Positions 28,327 to 37,016 of a DNA stretch of 64,000 nucleotides are shown here, piece after piece. Every line of letters starts with the position of its first letter. Within the stretch, counting starts at the first letter, position 1. The notes beneath the pieces were generated by a model, which was given only the letters and a program-made list of their open reading frames with translations, ran no database searches and had not been told where the DNA came from. Source of the stretch: Anaerolineales bacterium UBA2181 (lineage in GTDB: Bacteria; Chloroflexota; Anaerolineae; Promineifilales; UBA4811); assembly GCA_002328075.1 (NCBI GenBank), contig DCVT01000012.1:5442-69441 (forward strand), in the 5' to 3' direction. Made by a program: the position numbers and the translations under genes.

Positions 28327-28740
28327 ATGACGCAAAAGGCTGCGCGAACTGTTATGGTCCACATGAACCATCCCCAAGGTCGGGGTGTACTCCCAAGAGG
28401 AAGCGGTCGCGGGCTGACAATGGCCCTCGATATCAGGTCCGGAATGGCTGTAAGGAACAGCCCTCCGTTTGCAGGCCAGCAGGCACGCGTTCAGTTACTT
28501 GCCCTGCAGCCTCTGTCAGGAGCCGGTCGTAACCGATTGCTCTGGACAGACAAGAGTATCTCTCGTGGCGCTTTCGTGGGAGTCATGTAGTAGGTAACCA
28601 CCACCCCGGGGGTGGTGTCGTGATCATCAGGCGATCTCGCCTGATCCCGGTGACCGGTCAGCTGATCGGCCCGTAGGCGGACATAACAACCCTGGTTTGC
28701 CAGCCGTGGCGTTTTGCGTCACGGCTTTTTTTGTGACCGG
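28327..28740 (+). other. Structured recA-recX spacer, no convincing gene
   Basis: Four hairpins lie in this 414-base gap: CGGA-AT-GGCTGT/ACAGCC-C-TCCG at ~28440-28467; CACCACCCC/GGGGGTGGTG at ~28600-28618; ATCAGGCG/CGCCTGAT with a 4-base ATCT loop at ~28627-28646; and an intrinsic terminator at 28702-28732. An 87-codon frame starts immediately after the recA stop but is not protein-like. May be a recA 3' region, an attenuator for recX, or a small RNA. Confidence 0.45.
28702..28732 (+). terminator. Intrinsic terminator 8 bases before recX
   Basis: AGCCGTGGCG, loop TTTTG, CGTCACGGCT, then seven T. It would end recA transcripts just before recX, so recX must depend on read-through, antitermination or a very short own transcript. 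Confidence 0.85.
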
Positions 28741-29388
28741 ATGGCTGGAACGATTACCGCACTTGTCGTGCAAAGGAAAAACCGGAAACGCGTGAACGTC
28801 TTCCTGGATGGAGAATACGTGTTTTCCCTCGCTGACACTGAGACAGCTCACCTGCAAGTGGGTCAGCGGCTGGAGGACGCCACCATCCGGGAGCTTGAGC
28901 GCACTGATGCTCGCGCCAGGGCATATTCACAGGCACTCCTTTTTTTGGCGCTTCGGCCGCGCAGCCAACGCGAAGTGAAGGATAACCTGGCAGCCAAAGG
29001 CTATTCGAATGATGAAATCTGCGCGGTGTTGAAGCGCCTAAAGGATGGCGGCCTGGTTGACGACCTGGCGTTCGCCCAGTACTGGGTCGATCAGCGACAG
29101 ACGTTTCGGCCGCGCAGCATTGCGGCGTTGCGGCACGAATTGCGCCAAAAAGGAGTGGAACCGGAGACCATCGCATCGTCCGTGGGGGCAGTCGACGAGG
29201 AAGCTCTGGCGTATCAGGCCGCAACCAAATGGGTCAGGCATGGGTCCCTCCTGACCGGCAACGATCTGCAAAAGCTCAGTTCGTTCCTGTTGCGACGCGG
29301 TTTTTCATACCGTTTGGTTCGGGAAACCGTCTCTCGTGTGGCCGGCGAATTGGGCCGGGACCTTTCATCAACCAACGATTCTGATTGA
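28741..29388 (+). CDS. recX: Regulatory protein RecX
   Basis: 215 residues in three-helix repeats typical of RecX: ALLFLALRPRSQREVKDNLAAKGYSNDEI, LVDDLAFAQYWVDQR, RRGFSYRLVRETVSRV. N-terminal beta part ALVVQRKNRKRVNVFLDGEYVFSL matches the family. RecX limits RecA filament growth. The ATG at 28741 was chosen over an upstream ATG at 28714, which lies inside the terminator hairpin. No clear ribosome site precedes it, consistent with control at the leader. Confidence 0.93.
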   Translation: MAGTITALVVQRKNRKRVNVFLDGEYVFSLADTETAHLQVGQRLEDATIRELERTDARARAYSQALLFLALRPRSQREVKDNLAAKGYSNDEICAVLKRLKDGGLVDDLAFAQYWVDQRQTFRPRSIAALRHELRQKGVEPETIASSVGAVDEEALAYQAATKWVRHGSLLTGNDLQKLSSFLLRRGFSYRLVRETVSRVAGELGRDLSSTNDSD

Positions 29389-29401
29389 GGAGACAGTAAA
29401 G

Positions 29402-30946
29402 ATGTCAACAGGGCTCGTGAACGCGCTTACCTACCTTATCCTGCTGCTAGTTGGAGCCGCGGCCGCATTCCTGATCAGCCGGTCCTATTACCTTCGGCAA
29501 AGGGAGCAGCTGGCCAGGAAAGAAGTCGACGAAGGCCGAGAGATGGTGGAAACGGCCAAATCGCAGGCGCGCGAGATCGTGCTTGCCGCCAAGAGCGAGG
29601 CGCTCGCCATGGTCACCAGTGCCGAAGAGGAGGCAAAGCGACAGCGTCTGGCGGTGCAGGAGGCGGAACGGAGAAGCGATGAGCGGAGAGCATCGCTGGA
29701 CGAGCGCCTGGACCGCGTGGAGAAACGAGAGATCAAACTCAACAAACGCCAGAGTCTGGTGGACAAACGCGCCGGCGACCTGGAAAAAGCGTACACCAAA
29801 CACATGGAGGAGCTCGAGCGAATCGCCAAGATGACCCCGGATGAGGCCAAGCAGATCCTGCTGGAAGAGGTGGAAAAGACAGCTCGCCAGGACATGGCTC
29901 GCATCATTCGCGCCGTCGAAGAGGAAGCGCAGGCAACGGCTGACCAACAGGCCAAGAAGATTGTGGCCTGGACCATCCAAAGAATCGCTACTGAGAACGT
30001 AGCCGACCTGGTGGTGACTGCCGTGCCTCTGCCGACCGAGGAGATGAAAGGGCGGATCATCGGCCGCAACGGCCGCAATATCCGCGCCTTTGAACAGGCT
30101 GCTGGTGTGGACGTGATCGTGGACGACACGCCAGAGGCGGTCACAATCTCGTGTTTTTCGCCGATCCGCCGAGAGGTAGCGCGCCGCGCGATGGAAAAAC
30201 TGGTCCTGGACGGACGGATCCACCCCGCCCGGATCGAGAAACTGCTGGAAGATGCGACCCAGGACGTTGAACGCGAGGTTAAGGAGGCCGGCGAACATGC
30301 CGCCATGGACGCGCGAGTCCACGGGCTTCACCGCGAGGTTGTAAAAATCCTGGGTCGATTGAAATACCGTACGTCCTACGGGCAGAACCAACTTCACCAC
30401 GCGGTGGAAACCGCCCAGATTGCCGGTTTGTTGGCGGCCGAATTGGGCGCCAATATGGAAGTGGCCAAGGCGGCCGGCTTGCTGCACGATCTCGGAAAGG
30501 CAATTGACCAGGAGATCGAAGGTACTCATGCCGCAATTGGGGCTGACATCTGCCGCCGCTACGGCGTCTCCCCACTGGTGGTCCGCGCCATTGCTGCCCA
30601 CCACCACGAGGTCGATCAGGAGACCATCGAGGACATCATTGTTGAGATCGCCGATGCCATTTCCGGAGCTCGGCCGGGTGCCCGTCGTGAGAGCGTTGAG
30701 AATTACCTCCGCCGCATCAAGACGCTTGAGGAGGTGGCCAATTCGTTCGAGGGAGTTGCCGAGAGCTATGCCCTACAGGCCGGCCGCGAAGTGCGAATCA
30801 TTGTCAAGCCGGAAGAGATCGATGATCTGGCTGCAGTTCAGCTCTCGCGCGACGTGGCCAAAAAGGTAGAGGAGTTGATGCAATTCCCCGGGCAGATCAA
30901 GGTCACAGTGATCCGCGAGATGCGGGCCGTCGACTATGCCAAGTAA
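29402..30946 (+). CDS. rny: Ribonuclease Y
   Basis: 514 residues: one N-terminal membrane helix (~6-26), a long charged coiled coil (~30-195), a KH RNA-binding domain (GRIIGRNGRNIRAFEQ at ~219-234) and an HD phosphohydrolase domain (~335 on) with H..., LLHDLGK and AAHHHE. RNase Y is the membrane-anchored endonuclease that starts mRNA decay in many bacteria lacking RNase E. It starts 13 bases after recX behind GAGGAGACAG, so the two are co-transcribed; recA-recX-rny or recA-rny linkage is common. Confidence 0.97.
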   Translation: MSTGLVNALTYLILLLVGAAAAFLISRSYYLRQREQLARKEVDEGREMVETAKSQAREIVLAAKSEALAMVTSAEEEAKRQRLAVQEAERRSDERRASLDERLDRVEKREIKLNKRQSLVDKRAGDLEKAYTKHMEELERIAKMTPDEAKQILLEEVEKTARQDMARIIRAVEEEAQATADQQAKKIVAWTIQRIATENVADLVVTAVPLPTEEMKGRIIGRNGRNIRAFEQAAGVDVIVDDTPEAVTISCFSPIRREVARRAMEKLVLDGRIHPARIEKLLEDATQDVEREVKEAGEHAAMDARVHGLHREVVKILGRLKYRTSYGQNQLHHAVETAQIAGLLAAELGANMEVAKAAGLLHDLGKAIDQEIEGTHAAIGADICRRYGVSPLVVRAIAAHHHEVDQETIEDIIVEIADAISGARPGARRESVENYLRRIKTLEEVANSFEGVAESYALQAGREVRIIVKPEEIDDLAAVQLSRDVAKKVEELMQFPGQIKVTVIREMRAVDYAK

Positions 30947-31008
30947 CTGACGGCGTTCTGCTGTGATCTCGCCGGGAGACGCGGGCGGTCTAGCCTGAAG
31001 GGCGCCCT

Positions 31009-32139
31009 CTACTGCAGGTAATCGAGCGGATTCAGTAGGTTGCCCAAATAGCGAATCTCAAAGTGCAGATGGGGTCCGCTGGAGTTACCGGTGGTGCCAG
31101 CGGCGCCTATGTTGCCGCCCTGGGACACAAACTGGCCGTTGGCTACCCAGATCGAATCCAGGTGCCCATACCAGGTCTGGAAACCATTGCCGTGGTCCAA
31201 AACGACCAGGTTCCCATATCCCCACGTACTCCACCCGGCGTGAATCACGGTGCCGCTGTCGGACGCAGCCACCGGCCGCCCGATCGGAGCGCCAATATCG
31301 ATAGCCCGATGAGCCCACCAGTAGTACTGGGTTAACCGACCCCAGGTCGGCCAAATAAAGCGGCCCAGGCCGGCGTAGACGATCGACCCCTCGTAAAAAG
31401 CGCTGGAGGCAACCCTTCCGCGAGGCGAATTCGGTGTGTAGGTCCACACCAGATACGCCTTCTCGCCCCCCGGAATGATGAGTTGTGTGCCTGGCACCGG
31501 CCGATGCGGCCACTGCTGAAGGTTGTTGTCGGCATATTCGACAATCGCCTGAGGTTCGACGGAGTACATCTCGGCCAGGCTCTCCACCGTGTCCGATACA
31601 TCTACCGTGTGCAGCACGCCATCCACGGGCAGAATGGTCAGCGTAATGCCAATCTGCAGGAGCTGAGCCTCATTGGCCAGGTCAGGGTTCCCCCAAAGTA
31701 GCGTAGCCGGCTGTATCCCATAGAGCTCAGCCACCTTGCTCGGCGTGTCCCCCGCCTCGACCTGATGGTAGGTTAAGTGGTGACTGGGCAAGCTCGGCTG
31801 GTAGGTGTACGGGATCGCCTCCCGCTGAATGGCCAGGTCCAGCAACACGGAAGGCACTGGGGACGGCGTCGGAGCGGGTTCTTGCGTCTGAGGAGTGGCC
31901 GTCGGAACAACAGCCTGTCCTTGGGCAGAAGGCAGGTTCAAGCGAATCGCAGGCTCACGGCCGTTCAGGTGGGTCGCCAGCACTACGGCTAATGCGACGC
32001 TCAATAGCCCGAGGTGGATGGCATAGCGTCGTATCGGCTCAAGACCGGCCGGCCTCTGGGGTGATTCTGGTGCCGAGTCTACGGAAGGAGCTGTTACGCC
32101 CAACTGCAAACTCCGATTGGGACGGCCGAGGGCGGCCAT
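31009..32139 (-). CDS. LysM / M23 zinc endopeptidase
   Basis: 376 residues: cytoplasmic N-terminus, one membrane helix (~38-58, IHLGLLSVALAVVLATHL), Pro/Thr-rich spacer, two LysM-like units (YHQVEAGDTPSKVAELYG; HTVDVSDTVESLAEMYS) and a C-terminal M23 peptidase with HRAIDIG (HxxxD zinc site) and HLHFEI (HxH). It should cut peptidoglycan cross-bridges at the cell surface. The ATG at 32139 is preferred over a TTG at 32193 because that TTG lies upstream of the predicted -10 element. Convergent with rny. Confidence 0.9.
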   Translation of the reverse strand: MAALGRPNRSLQLGVTAPSVDSAPESPQRPAGLEPIRRYAIHLGLLSVALAVVLATHLNGREPAIRLNLPSAQGQAVVPTATPQTQEPAPTPSPVPSVLLDLAIQREAIPYTYQPSLPSHHLTYHQVEAGDTPSKVAELYGIQPATLLWGNPDLANEAQLLQIGITLTILPVDGVLHTVDVSDTVESLAEMYSVEPQAIVEYADNNLQQWPHRPVPGTQLIIPGGEKAYLVWTYTPNSPRGRVASSAFYEGSIVYAGLGRFIWPTWGRLTQYYWWAHRAIDIGAPIGRPVAASDSGTVIHAGWSTWGYGNLVVLDHGNGFQTWYGHLDSIWVANGQFVSQGGNIGAAGTTGNSSGPHLHFEIRYLGNLLNPLDYLQ

Positions 32140-32181
32140 ACGCCTTGGATCAGGCGTGTTAGTGCATTTGTCATGGCCCAA

Positions 32182-32209
32182 ATCGTACCACAAACCCCGG
32201 CTACAACAA
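32182..32209 (-). promoter_or_regulatory. Promoter of the M23 peptidase gene
   Basis: TTGTTG (32209-32204), 16-base spacer, TACGAT (32187-32182) with TG just before it. The -35 falls in the T tract of the rho terminator, so termination and initiation signals are interleaved. Confidence 0.45.
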
Positions 32210-32231
32210 AACTGCCGGCTTTCGCCGGCAG
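32206..32231 (-). terminator. rho transcription terminator
   Basis: CTGCCGGC, loop GAAA, GCCGGCAG, then TTTTGTTG on the minus strand, 22 bases after the rho stop. An intrinsic terminator ending the fbp-rho side of the operon. Confidence 0.88.
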
Positions 32232-32253
32232 TCTACAGACTGGCTGCTGTTGT

Positions 32254-33534
32254 TTACATCAGGTCCCGGGTCAGCGTTTCCAGGAACTCGTAGTTGGTTT
32301 CTGTCTGTCGAAGGCGCTTGAGCAACGCTTCAATCGCGGTCGCCATCTCGTACCCTGCGCCGTTGGGCGGCGAGGTCATCAATTGGCTCAACATCCGGCG
32401 CATCAGGTAGACGCGCTGCAACTCGTCGCGGGAGAGGAGGAGCTCCTCCCGCCGGGTGCTGGACCGCTCAATGTCAAAGGCTGGAAAGACGCGCCGCTCC
32501 TGCAGCTTGCGGCTCAAATGCAACTCCATGTTACCCGTGCCCTTGAACTCCTCGTAGATCAGGTCGTCCATCCGACTCCCGGTATCGACGAGGCAGGTGG
32601 CAATAATGGTCAGACTGCCTCCCTCCTCCAGGTTACGCGCAGCTCCGAAAAAGCGCTTGGGTGGGTAGAGGGCTGCCGGGTCAATGCCGCCGGAGAGCGT
32701 CCGACCGCTGGGTTGAACCACCAGGTTATAGGCGCGGGACAGGCGGGTGATCGAGTCCAGTAGAATAACCACTTCCCGACCGCATTCAGTGAGCCGCTTA
32801 GCCCGTTCCAGAGCCATCTCCGCAACACGTACGTGGTTCTTGACTGGCTCGTCAAACGTAGAGCTGATGACCTCAGCCTCCACCGACCGGTCCATGTCGG
32901 TGACCTCTTCCGGCCGTTCACCGATAAGCGCGACCATGAGGTGAACGTTCGGGTAATTCTCCGAGATACCGTTCGCTATCTGCTTCAGCACGGTCGTCTT
33001 GCCGGCCTTGGGCGGTGAGACAATGAGCCCCCGTTGACCCCGGCCGATGGGTGCAACCAGATCGAGCAGGCGCGTGGTGAGAACGGGTCCCGTGGTTTCC
33101 AGTTTGTACTTTTGGTCTGGAAAGATGGGGGTGAGCTTTTCAAAAACCGGCCGGCGTTTTGCCGATTCGGGGTCCAGCCCGTTGACTGCCTCCACGCGGA
33201 GCAGGCCATAGTATTTTTCGTTGTCCTTTGGGGCGCGCACCTGACCCACGACCATGTCCCCCGTTCGCAGGCCGAACCGCCTTATCTGCGATTGCGAGAC
33301 ATAGATGTCATCCGAGCCCGGCATATAGTGGTCCGAGCGCAAGAAGCCTATTCCCTCATCCAGGATCTCCAATACGCCCCCACGAAAGTCCAATCCGGAT
33401 TGCTCCGCGCGAGCCTGCAGCAACCGTAGCACCAGATCCTGTTTCTTGAGTCGGCTGTATCCCGAGACATTGAGGTCCCGGGCCATATCTCGCAGTCCAC
33501 TCAGCGTTTGCGTTTCCAGTTCAACTATGTCCAT
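32254..33534 (-). CDS. rho: Transcription termination factor Rho
   Basis: 426 residues: N-terminal helical Rho_N (LRDMARDLNVSGYSRLKKQ), cold-shock-like RNA-binding domain (GFLRSDHYMPGSDDIYVSQS, IRRFGLRTGDMVVG), then the hexameric ATPase with Walker A SPPKAGKTT, Walker B VVILLDSITRLSRAYN and the Q/R-loop region KRFFGAARNLEEGGSLTIIATCLVDTGSRMDD. Start ATG at 33534 has GGAGAG at the right distance; an in-frame upstream start would lie in the leader. Has its own promoter ~230 bases upstream. Confidence 0.98.
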   Translation of the reverse strand: MDIVELETQTLSGLRDMARDLNVSGYSRLKKQDLVLRLLQARAEQSGLDFRGGVLEILDEGIGFLRSDHYMPGSDDIYVSQSQIRRFGLRTGDMVVGQVRAPKDNEKYYGLLRVEAVNGLDPESAKRRPVFEKLTPIFPDQKYKLETTGPVLTTRLLDLVAPIGRGQRGLIVSPPKAGKTTVLKQIANGISENYPNVHLMVALIGERPEEVTDMDRSVEAEVISSTFDEPVKNHVRVAEMALERAKRLTECGREVVILLDSITRLSRAYNLVVQPSGRTLSGGIDPAALYPPKRFFGAARNLEEGGSLTIIATCLVDTGSRMDDLIYEEFKGTGNMELHLSRKLQERRVFPAFDIERSSTRREELLLSRDELQRVYLMRRMLSQLMTSPPNGAGYEMATAIEALLKRLRQTETNYEFLETLTRDLM

Positions 33535-33758
33535 TATCGCTCTCCAACACAGCAGCATTCCACAGGACAGACTCCACGTGCTGCCTGGCTTGCTTTACCC
33601 TCGAGAATGATGTGCCTGAACGCTAGCTCGCGGTTGTAACCGCCAGGGCACGCAGTCACTGATGATTGCCAACTTTGCCTTTGTGACCTGGGGATTGCGC
33701 TCACAACCTCCTCATACGAGGCAGGGGAGGTCAGAGGATTCCGGCCATCTGATTCCAA
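33534..33758 (-). promoter_or_regulatory. rho 5' leader with an open frame ending on the rho ATG
   Basis: About 225 bases from the predicted transcription start to rho. It contains two small hairpins (CCTC-GTAT-GAGG; GCGGTT-AC-AACCGC). A 74-codon frame beginning at a TTG near the transcription start ends with TAATG, sharing one base with the rho start. rho leaders mediate autoregulation in other bacteria; whether this one is translated is unknown. Confidence 0.35.
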
Positions 33759-33763
33759 TGCAC

Positions 33764-33792
33764 ATTATAACATGACCGCACCGCAGCGTCAA
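33764..33792 (-). promoter_or_regulatory. rho promoter
   Basis: TTGACG (33792-33787), 17-base spacer, TATAAT (33769-33764). The -35 overlaps the fbp stop codon. Confidence 0.8.
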
Positions 33793-34796
33793 CTTGTCCT
33801 TGCGAGATCGTGTTGTCGAATCATCGCTTCGGCGGTGGCGACCAACTCGCGGTCTCCGATGAAGACGGGCACTCGTTGATGAAGTGAGGTCGGTGTGATG
33901 GAAAGAATGTCCTGCAATCCCGTGGATGCTCGTCCACCCGCCTGTTGGGCCAAAAACCCCAGAGGTGCTGCTTCATACAAGAGCCGGAGCTTCCCCTGAG
34001 GTTTATTGACCTCACCTGGATAAAGGAACACGCCACCTGCCAACAGGTTACGGTGGAAATCCGCCACCATCGATCCGATGTATCGCTCGGACAGCTTGGG
34101 GGCTCCTTCACCGTCGCCCCGTAACCATCGCACGTACTCTTGCACACCGCGCGTCCATCGCCGAAGATTGGCATGGTTCACACTGTAGTATTGTGGAGCC
34201 GGCATTTGAACCTGGGAGTGCGACAACAGGAATTCCCCCACGCTCGGATCCAGCGTAAAACCGAATACCCCGCTGCCCGTCGAATACACCAGCATGGTGC
34301 TGGAGCCGTACACCACATAACCGGCCGCCAACAGGTCCTTGCCCGGTTGCAGACAATCAGCGAGGATACCAACTCCGGAAAGGCTCTTGCGCCGATAGAT
34401 CGCAAAGATGGTCCCTATGCTCACATTGTAATCAATATTGGATGAGCCATCCAAAGGATCAAAAATCAGGACATACTTGCCCCGCGGGTGTGCCGGAATT
34501 ACCTCCTCGGCCTCTTCCGATGCCATGACACAAACCCGACCGGTAGGCTCGTTCATCCGGATGATCGTCTCATTGGCAAGTACGTCCAGTTTGCGGACCG
34601 CCTCGCCCTGGATGTTCTCCAGGCCTGCCCACCCCAGTATGTTGCCGAGCCCGGCCCGATTCACCTCGCGCGCAATCACCTTGGTTGCCAGTGCTATGTC
34701 GTAGAGCAGGCTGGTGAACTCGCCAGTAGCTCCTGGATGCAGACTCTGCAGCGCCAAGATATGCTGCTCAATGGTTACCAATTCACCCCGCTGCAT
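33789..34796 (-). CDS. fbp: Class I fructose-1,6-bisphosphatase
   Basis: 335 residues. Motifs of class I FBPase: metal ligands in MASEEAEEVI and FDPLDGSSNIDYNVSIGTIF, then GYVVYGSSTMLVYSTG.GV.GFTLDP, YSVN.ANLRRW, RYIGSMVADFHRNLL.GG.FLYPG and PQGKLRLLYEAAP. It removes the 1-phosphate from fructose 1,6-bisphosphate in gluconeogenesis or carbon fixation. It follows cdsA by 14 bases behind GGGAG, so it is the tail of the translation/lipid operon, an unusual position. Confidence 0.96.
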   Translation of the reverse strand: MQRGELVTIEQHILALQSLHPGATGEFTSLLYDIALATKVIAREVNRAGLGNILGWAGLENIQGEAVRKLDVLANETIIRMNEPTGRVCVMASEEAEEVIPAHPRGKYVLIFDPLDGSSNIDYNVSIGTIFAIYRRKSLSGVGILADCLQPGKDLLAAGYVVYGSSTMLVYSTGSGVFGFTLDPSVGEFLLSHSQVQMPAPQYYSVNHANLRRWTRGVQEYVRWLRGDGEGAPKLSERYIGSMVADFHRNLLAGGVFLYPGEVNKPQGKLRLLYEAAPLGFLAQQAGGRASTGLQDILSITPTSLHQRVPVFIGDRELVATAEAMIRQHDLARTS

Positions 34797-34810
34797 TAAT
34801 GCTCCCGAGC

Positions 34811-35605
34811 CTAATGCACCACCCAGATGACATAGTAGGTAGCGATCACTGCGCTGACCAACAAGCTATCTACGCGATCCAAGGCGCCTCCGTGCCCGGG
34901 AATCAGACTCCCCGAGTCCTTGACCTGCGCTTGGCGTTTCAGCAACGAAATCCCAAGGTCACCGATCGGCGAGAGACAAGCGATCAAGAAACCCAGAGCA
35001 AGCCCGTGCCACCCTCCCAGACCAAAAAGCGCAGCCAATCCACCTGTGAAGAGCGTACCTACAACCACCCCCGCCAGGTACCCTTCCCAGGTTTTGCCAG
35101 GACTCAGGCGGGAGGCCATCTTGCGTCTACCCCAGGCCTTGCCAATCAGATAGGCGCCGCTGTCGGCCAACCACGTGCTGCCAAAAGCTATCACCGACCA
35201 GTACAACCCGAGCGGCAGATCTCGCAGCCGAATCAGATGGGCGCCGATCCAACCCAGGTACAGCCCGCCGACCAGACCAAGCGCCCAATTCCCTACCGGA
35301 TCCGCATCGCCGCGGTTGAAACGGGTCATGGCCCAAGTCAGACTTGCCAGAAGAAAGAACGTCAGCCCCGGGTTGACCAGCAACCACGACGGAACCGCGG
35401 CATCGGCCATCAATAACCAAACCAGCCCCAGTGTCGCCGGCAACCATACTCGATGCCCGGACAAGTGCATCAGGCGTTGATACTCCCAACATCCCACCGA
35501 GAGCACCATAGTCACCAAAGCCCAATACCACCATCCTCCCAGCGCCAGGGCGCCAACAACTATGGGAAGATACACAATGGTCGACAGCAGTCGCGTGCGT
35601 AACAC
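34811..35605 (-). CDS. cdsA: Phosphatidate cytidylyltransferase
   Basis: 264 residues from a GTG at 35605 preceded by GGAAGGA; the frame is open up to a TTG at 35689 but that has no ribosome site. About eight membrane helices; the CdsA signature is at the C-terminal side: RQAQVKDSGSLIPGHGGALDR with VDS. It makes CDP-diacylglycerol from phosphatidate and CTP in the cytoplasmic membrane. Follows uppS as in most bacteria. Confidence 0.93.
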   Translation of the reverse strand: MLRTRLLSTIVYLPIVVGALALGGWWYWALVTMVLSVGCWEYQRLMHLSGHRVWLPATLGLVWLLMADAAVPSWLLVNPGLTFFLLASLTWAMTRFNRGDADPVGNWALGLVGGLYLGWIGAHLIRLRDLPLGLYWSVIAFGSTWLADSGAYLIGKAWGRRKMASRLSPGKTWEGYLAGVVVGTLFTGGLAALFGLGGWHGLALGFLIACLSPIGDLGISLLKRQAQVKDSGSLIPGHGGALDRVDSLLVSAVIATYYVIWVVH

Positions 35606-35698
35606 AGAATCCTTCCGAATCGCCAAGCCACCCACCAAAAACAGTGTGCACCGGCCATCGCGCTTGCACGCATCCGCCGGGCGCCTCAATCTGGTTTG

Positions 35699-36439
35699 TC
35701 AGGTCTGGTCTGGGGCAAGACCAAAACGGCGCTCCCGCTGGCTGAACACCGCGATGGCCTTTTCCAATTCGGCGCGGTTAAAACTAGGCCAGAAGGTGGG
35801 CGTGACATAGTATTCAGAATAGGCTCCCTGCCAGATCATGAAGTTCGAAACCCGCATCTCGCCGCTGGTCCTAATGATGAGATCCGGGTCCGGCAGCCCA
35901 GCAGTAAACAGGAAACGGTCAATCGTTGCTTCGGTGATCTCATCTGGCGAGATGCCGGTCGATACAATACGGCGCACAGCTTCGACAATCTCTTGCCGGC
36001 CCCCGTAGTTCCAGGCAATGTTTAAAACCAGGCGTTGGTTGGACTGGGTTAGTTCGATGGCGCCGCGCACTTTGTTCTGCAAGTTGTCTGAGAGCGCCTC
36101 CAAGACGCCAATGTGTCGCAACTGGACGCCTTGCGCGTGCAGGTCTGCCAGTTCGCGATCAATGACGTGCTCGAGGATGTTGAGCAAACCCTGGACCTCG
36201 CTCTCGGGCCGGCCCCAGTTCTCAGTTGAGAACGCATAAACCGTCAATATCCTGACGCCCAGGTCGGCGCAGGCTTCAATGATCCGACGCAGATTTTCGG
36301 TACCGGCACGATGCCCAGCTTGGCGAGGCAAACGACGCGCGCGTGCCCATCGCCCGTTGCCATCCATGATAATGCCAATGTGGACCGGGATCTTGAGCGG
36401 CTCTGGTTGGGATTGCTCTCTATCTGCCAATTGACTCAC
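35699..36439 (-). CDS. uppS: Isoprenyl transferase (undecaprenyl diphosphate synthase)
   Basis: 246 residues. GTG start in a GTGA overlap with the frr stop. Contains MDGNGRWARARRLPRQAGHRAG (pyrophosphate site and catalytic Asp), YAFSTENWGRP, and RTSGEMRVSNFMIWQ with YSEYYVTPTFWP. It builds the cis-polyprenyl carrier used for cell-wall and glycan synthesis, and so feeds the glycosyltransferases at 12.9-27 kb. Confidence 0.96.
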   Translation of the reverse strand: MSQLADREQSQPEPLKIPVHIGIIMDGNGRWARARRLPRQAGHRAGTENLRRIIEACADLGVRILTVYAFSTENWGRPESEVQGLLNILEHVIDRELADLHAQGVQLRHIGVLEALSDNLQNKVRGAIELTQSNQRLVLNIAWNYGGRQEIVEAVRRIVSTGISPDEITEATIDRFLFTAGLPDPDLIIRTSGEMRVSNFMIWQGAYSEYYVTPTFWPSFNRAELEKAIAVFSQRERRFGLAPDQT

Positions 36440-36993
36440 ACTTCCATGATCTCTTTTTCTTTGTGTTCGCCAATTTCGCCAATTTTATCAACATAATCGT
36501 CGGTCAGCTCTTGAAGCTCGTCCTTGCCGCGGAAGAACTCATCCTCCGAGACCTTTTTTTCCTTCTCCAAGGCACGCATCGCGTCCAGGGCGTCCCGCCG
36601 GACATTCCGAACCGCCACTCGAGCTTCTTCCACTCGCCGTCCGACGACCCGAGCCAATTCCTGCCGGCGCTCCTCCGTCAACCGTGGAATCACCAGTCGG
36701 ATGATGCGTCCATCGTTGTTGGGCGTCAGCCCCAATTCGGATTTGAGGATGGCCCTCTCCATGGCACCGATGGACGATCTATCAAAGGGCCTGATGGTCA
36801 GGAGTTGTGGTTCGGGCGCCGAGATGGTTGCCAGTTGATTGAGCGGCGTAGGAGTGCCATAGTAATCCACCGGTATCGCCTGGACCAACGCGGGACTTGC
36901 ACGGCCGGTTCGAATGCGGCTCAGGTCAACCCTGAGCGCCTCAATAGCTCCGTCCATCCGGGCCGACGCATCCAGCAGCAAGTCATCGATCAT
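36436..36993 (-). CDS. frr: Ribosome recycling factor
   Basis: 185 residues, the family's usual length. LSRIRTGRASPALVQAIPVDYYG, TPLNQLATISAPEPQLL, IRLVIPRLTEERRQELAR and EEARVAVRNVRRDA are canonical. Splits post-termination ribosomes with EF-G. The ATG at 36993 has GGAGGAG five bases upstream; an earlier in-frame ATG at 37020 would overlap the pyrH stop. Confidence 0.97.
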   Translation of the reverse strand: MIDDLLLDASARMDGAIEALRVDLSRIRTGRASPALVQAIPVDYYGTPTPLNQLATISAPEPQLLTIRPFDRSSIGAMERAILKSELGLTPNNDGRIIRLVIPRLTEERRQELARVVGRRVEEARVAVRNVRRDALDAMRALEKEKKVSEDEFFRGKDELQELTDDYVDKIGEIGEHKEKEIMEV

Positions 36994-37016
36994 TGTCTCC
37001 TCCATAGAGTGGGGAA

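Noticed and set aside
28420..28480. CAGGTCCGGAA followed by AAGGAACAGCC, recalling the SRP RNA core
   Set aside because: The SRP consensus is interrupted by an 8-base insert that forms its own hairpin, and no long flanking helix is present.
28327..28590. An 87-codon frame directly after the recA stop
   Set aside because: No ribosome site, no protein-like pattern, and it overlaps a hairpin-rich region.
29447..30607. A 386-codon frame on the minus strand
   Set aside because: Antisense to rny, whose KH and HD motifs are intact; the shadow has no recognisable domain.
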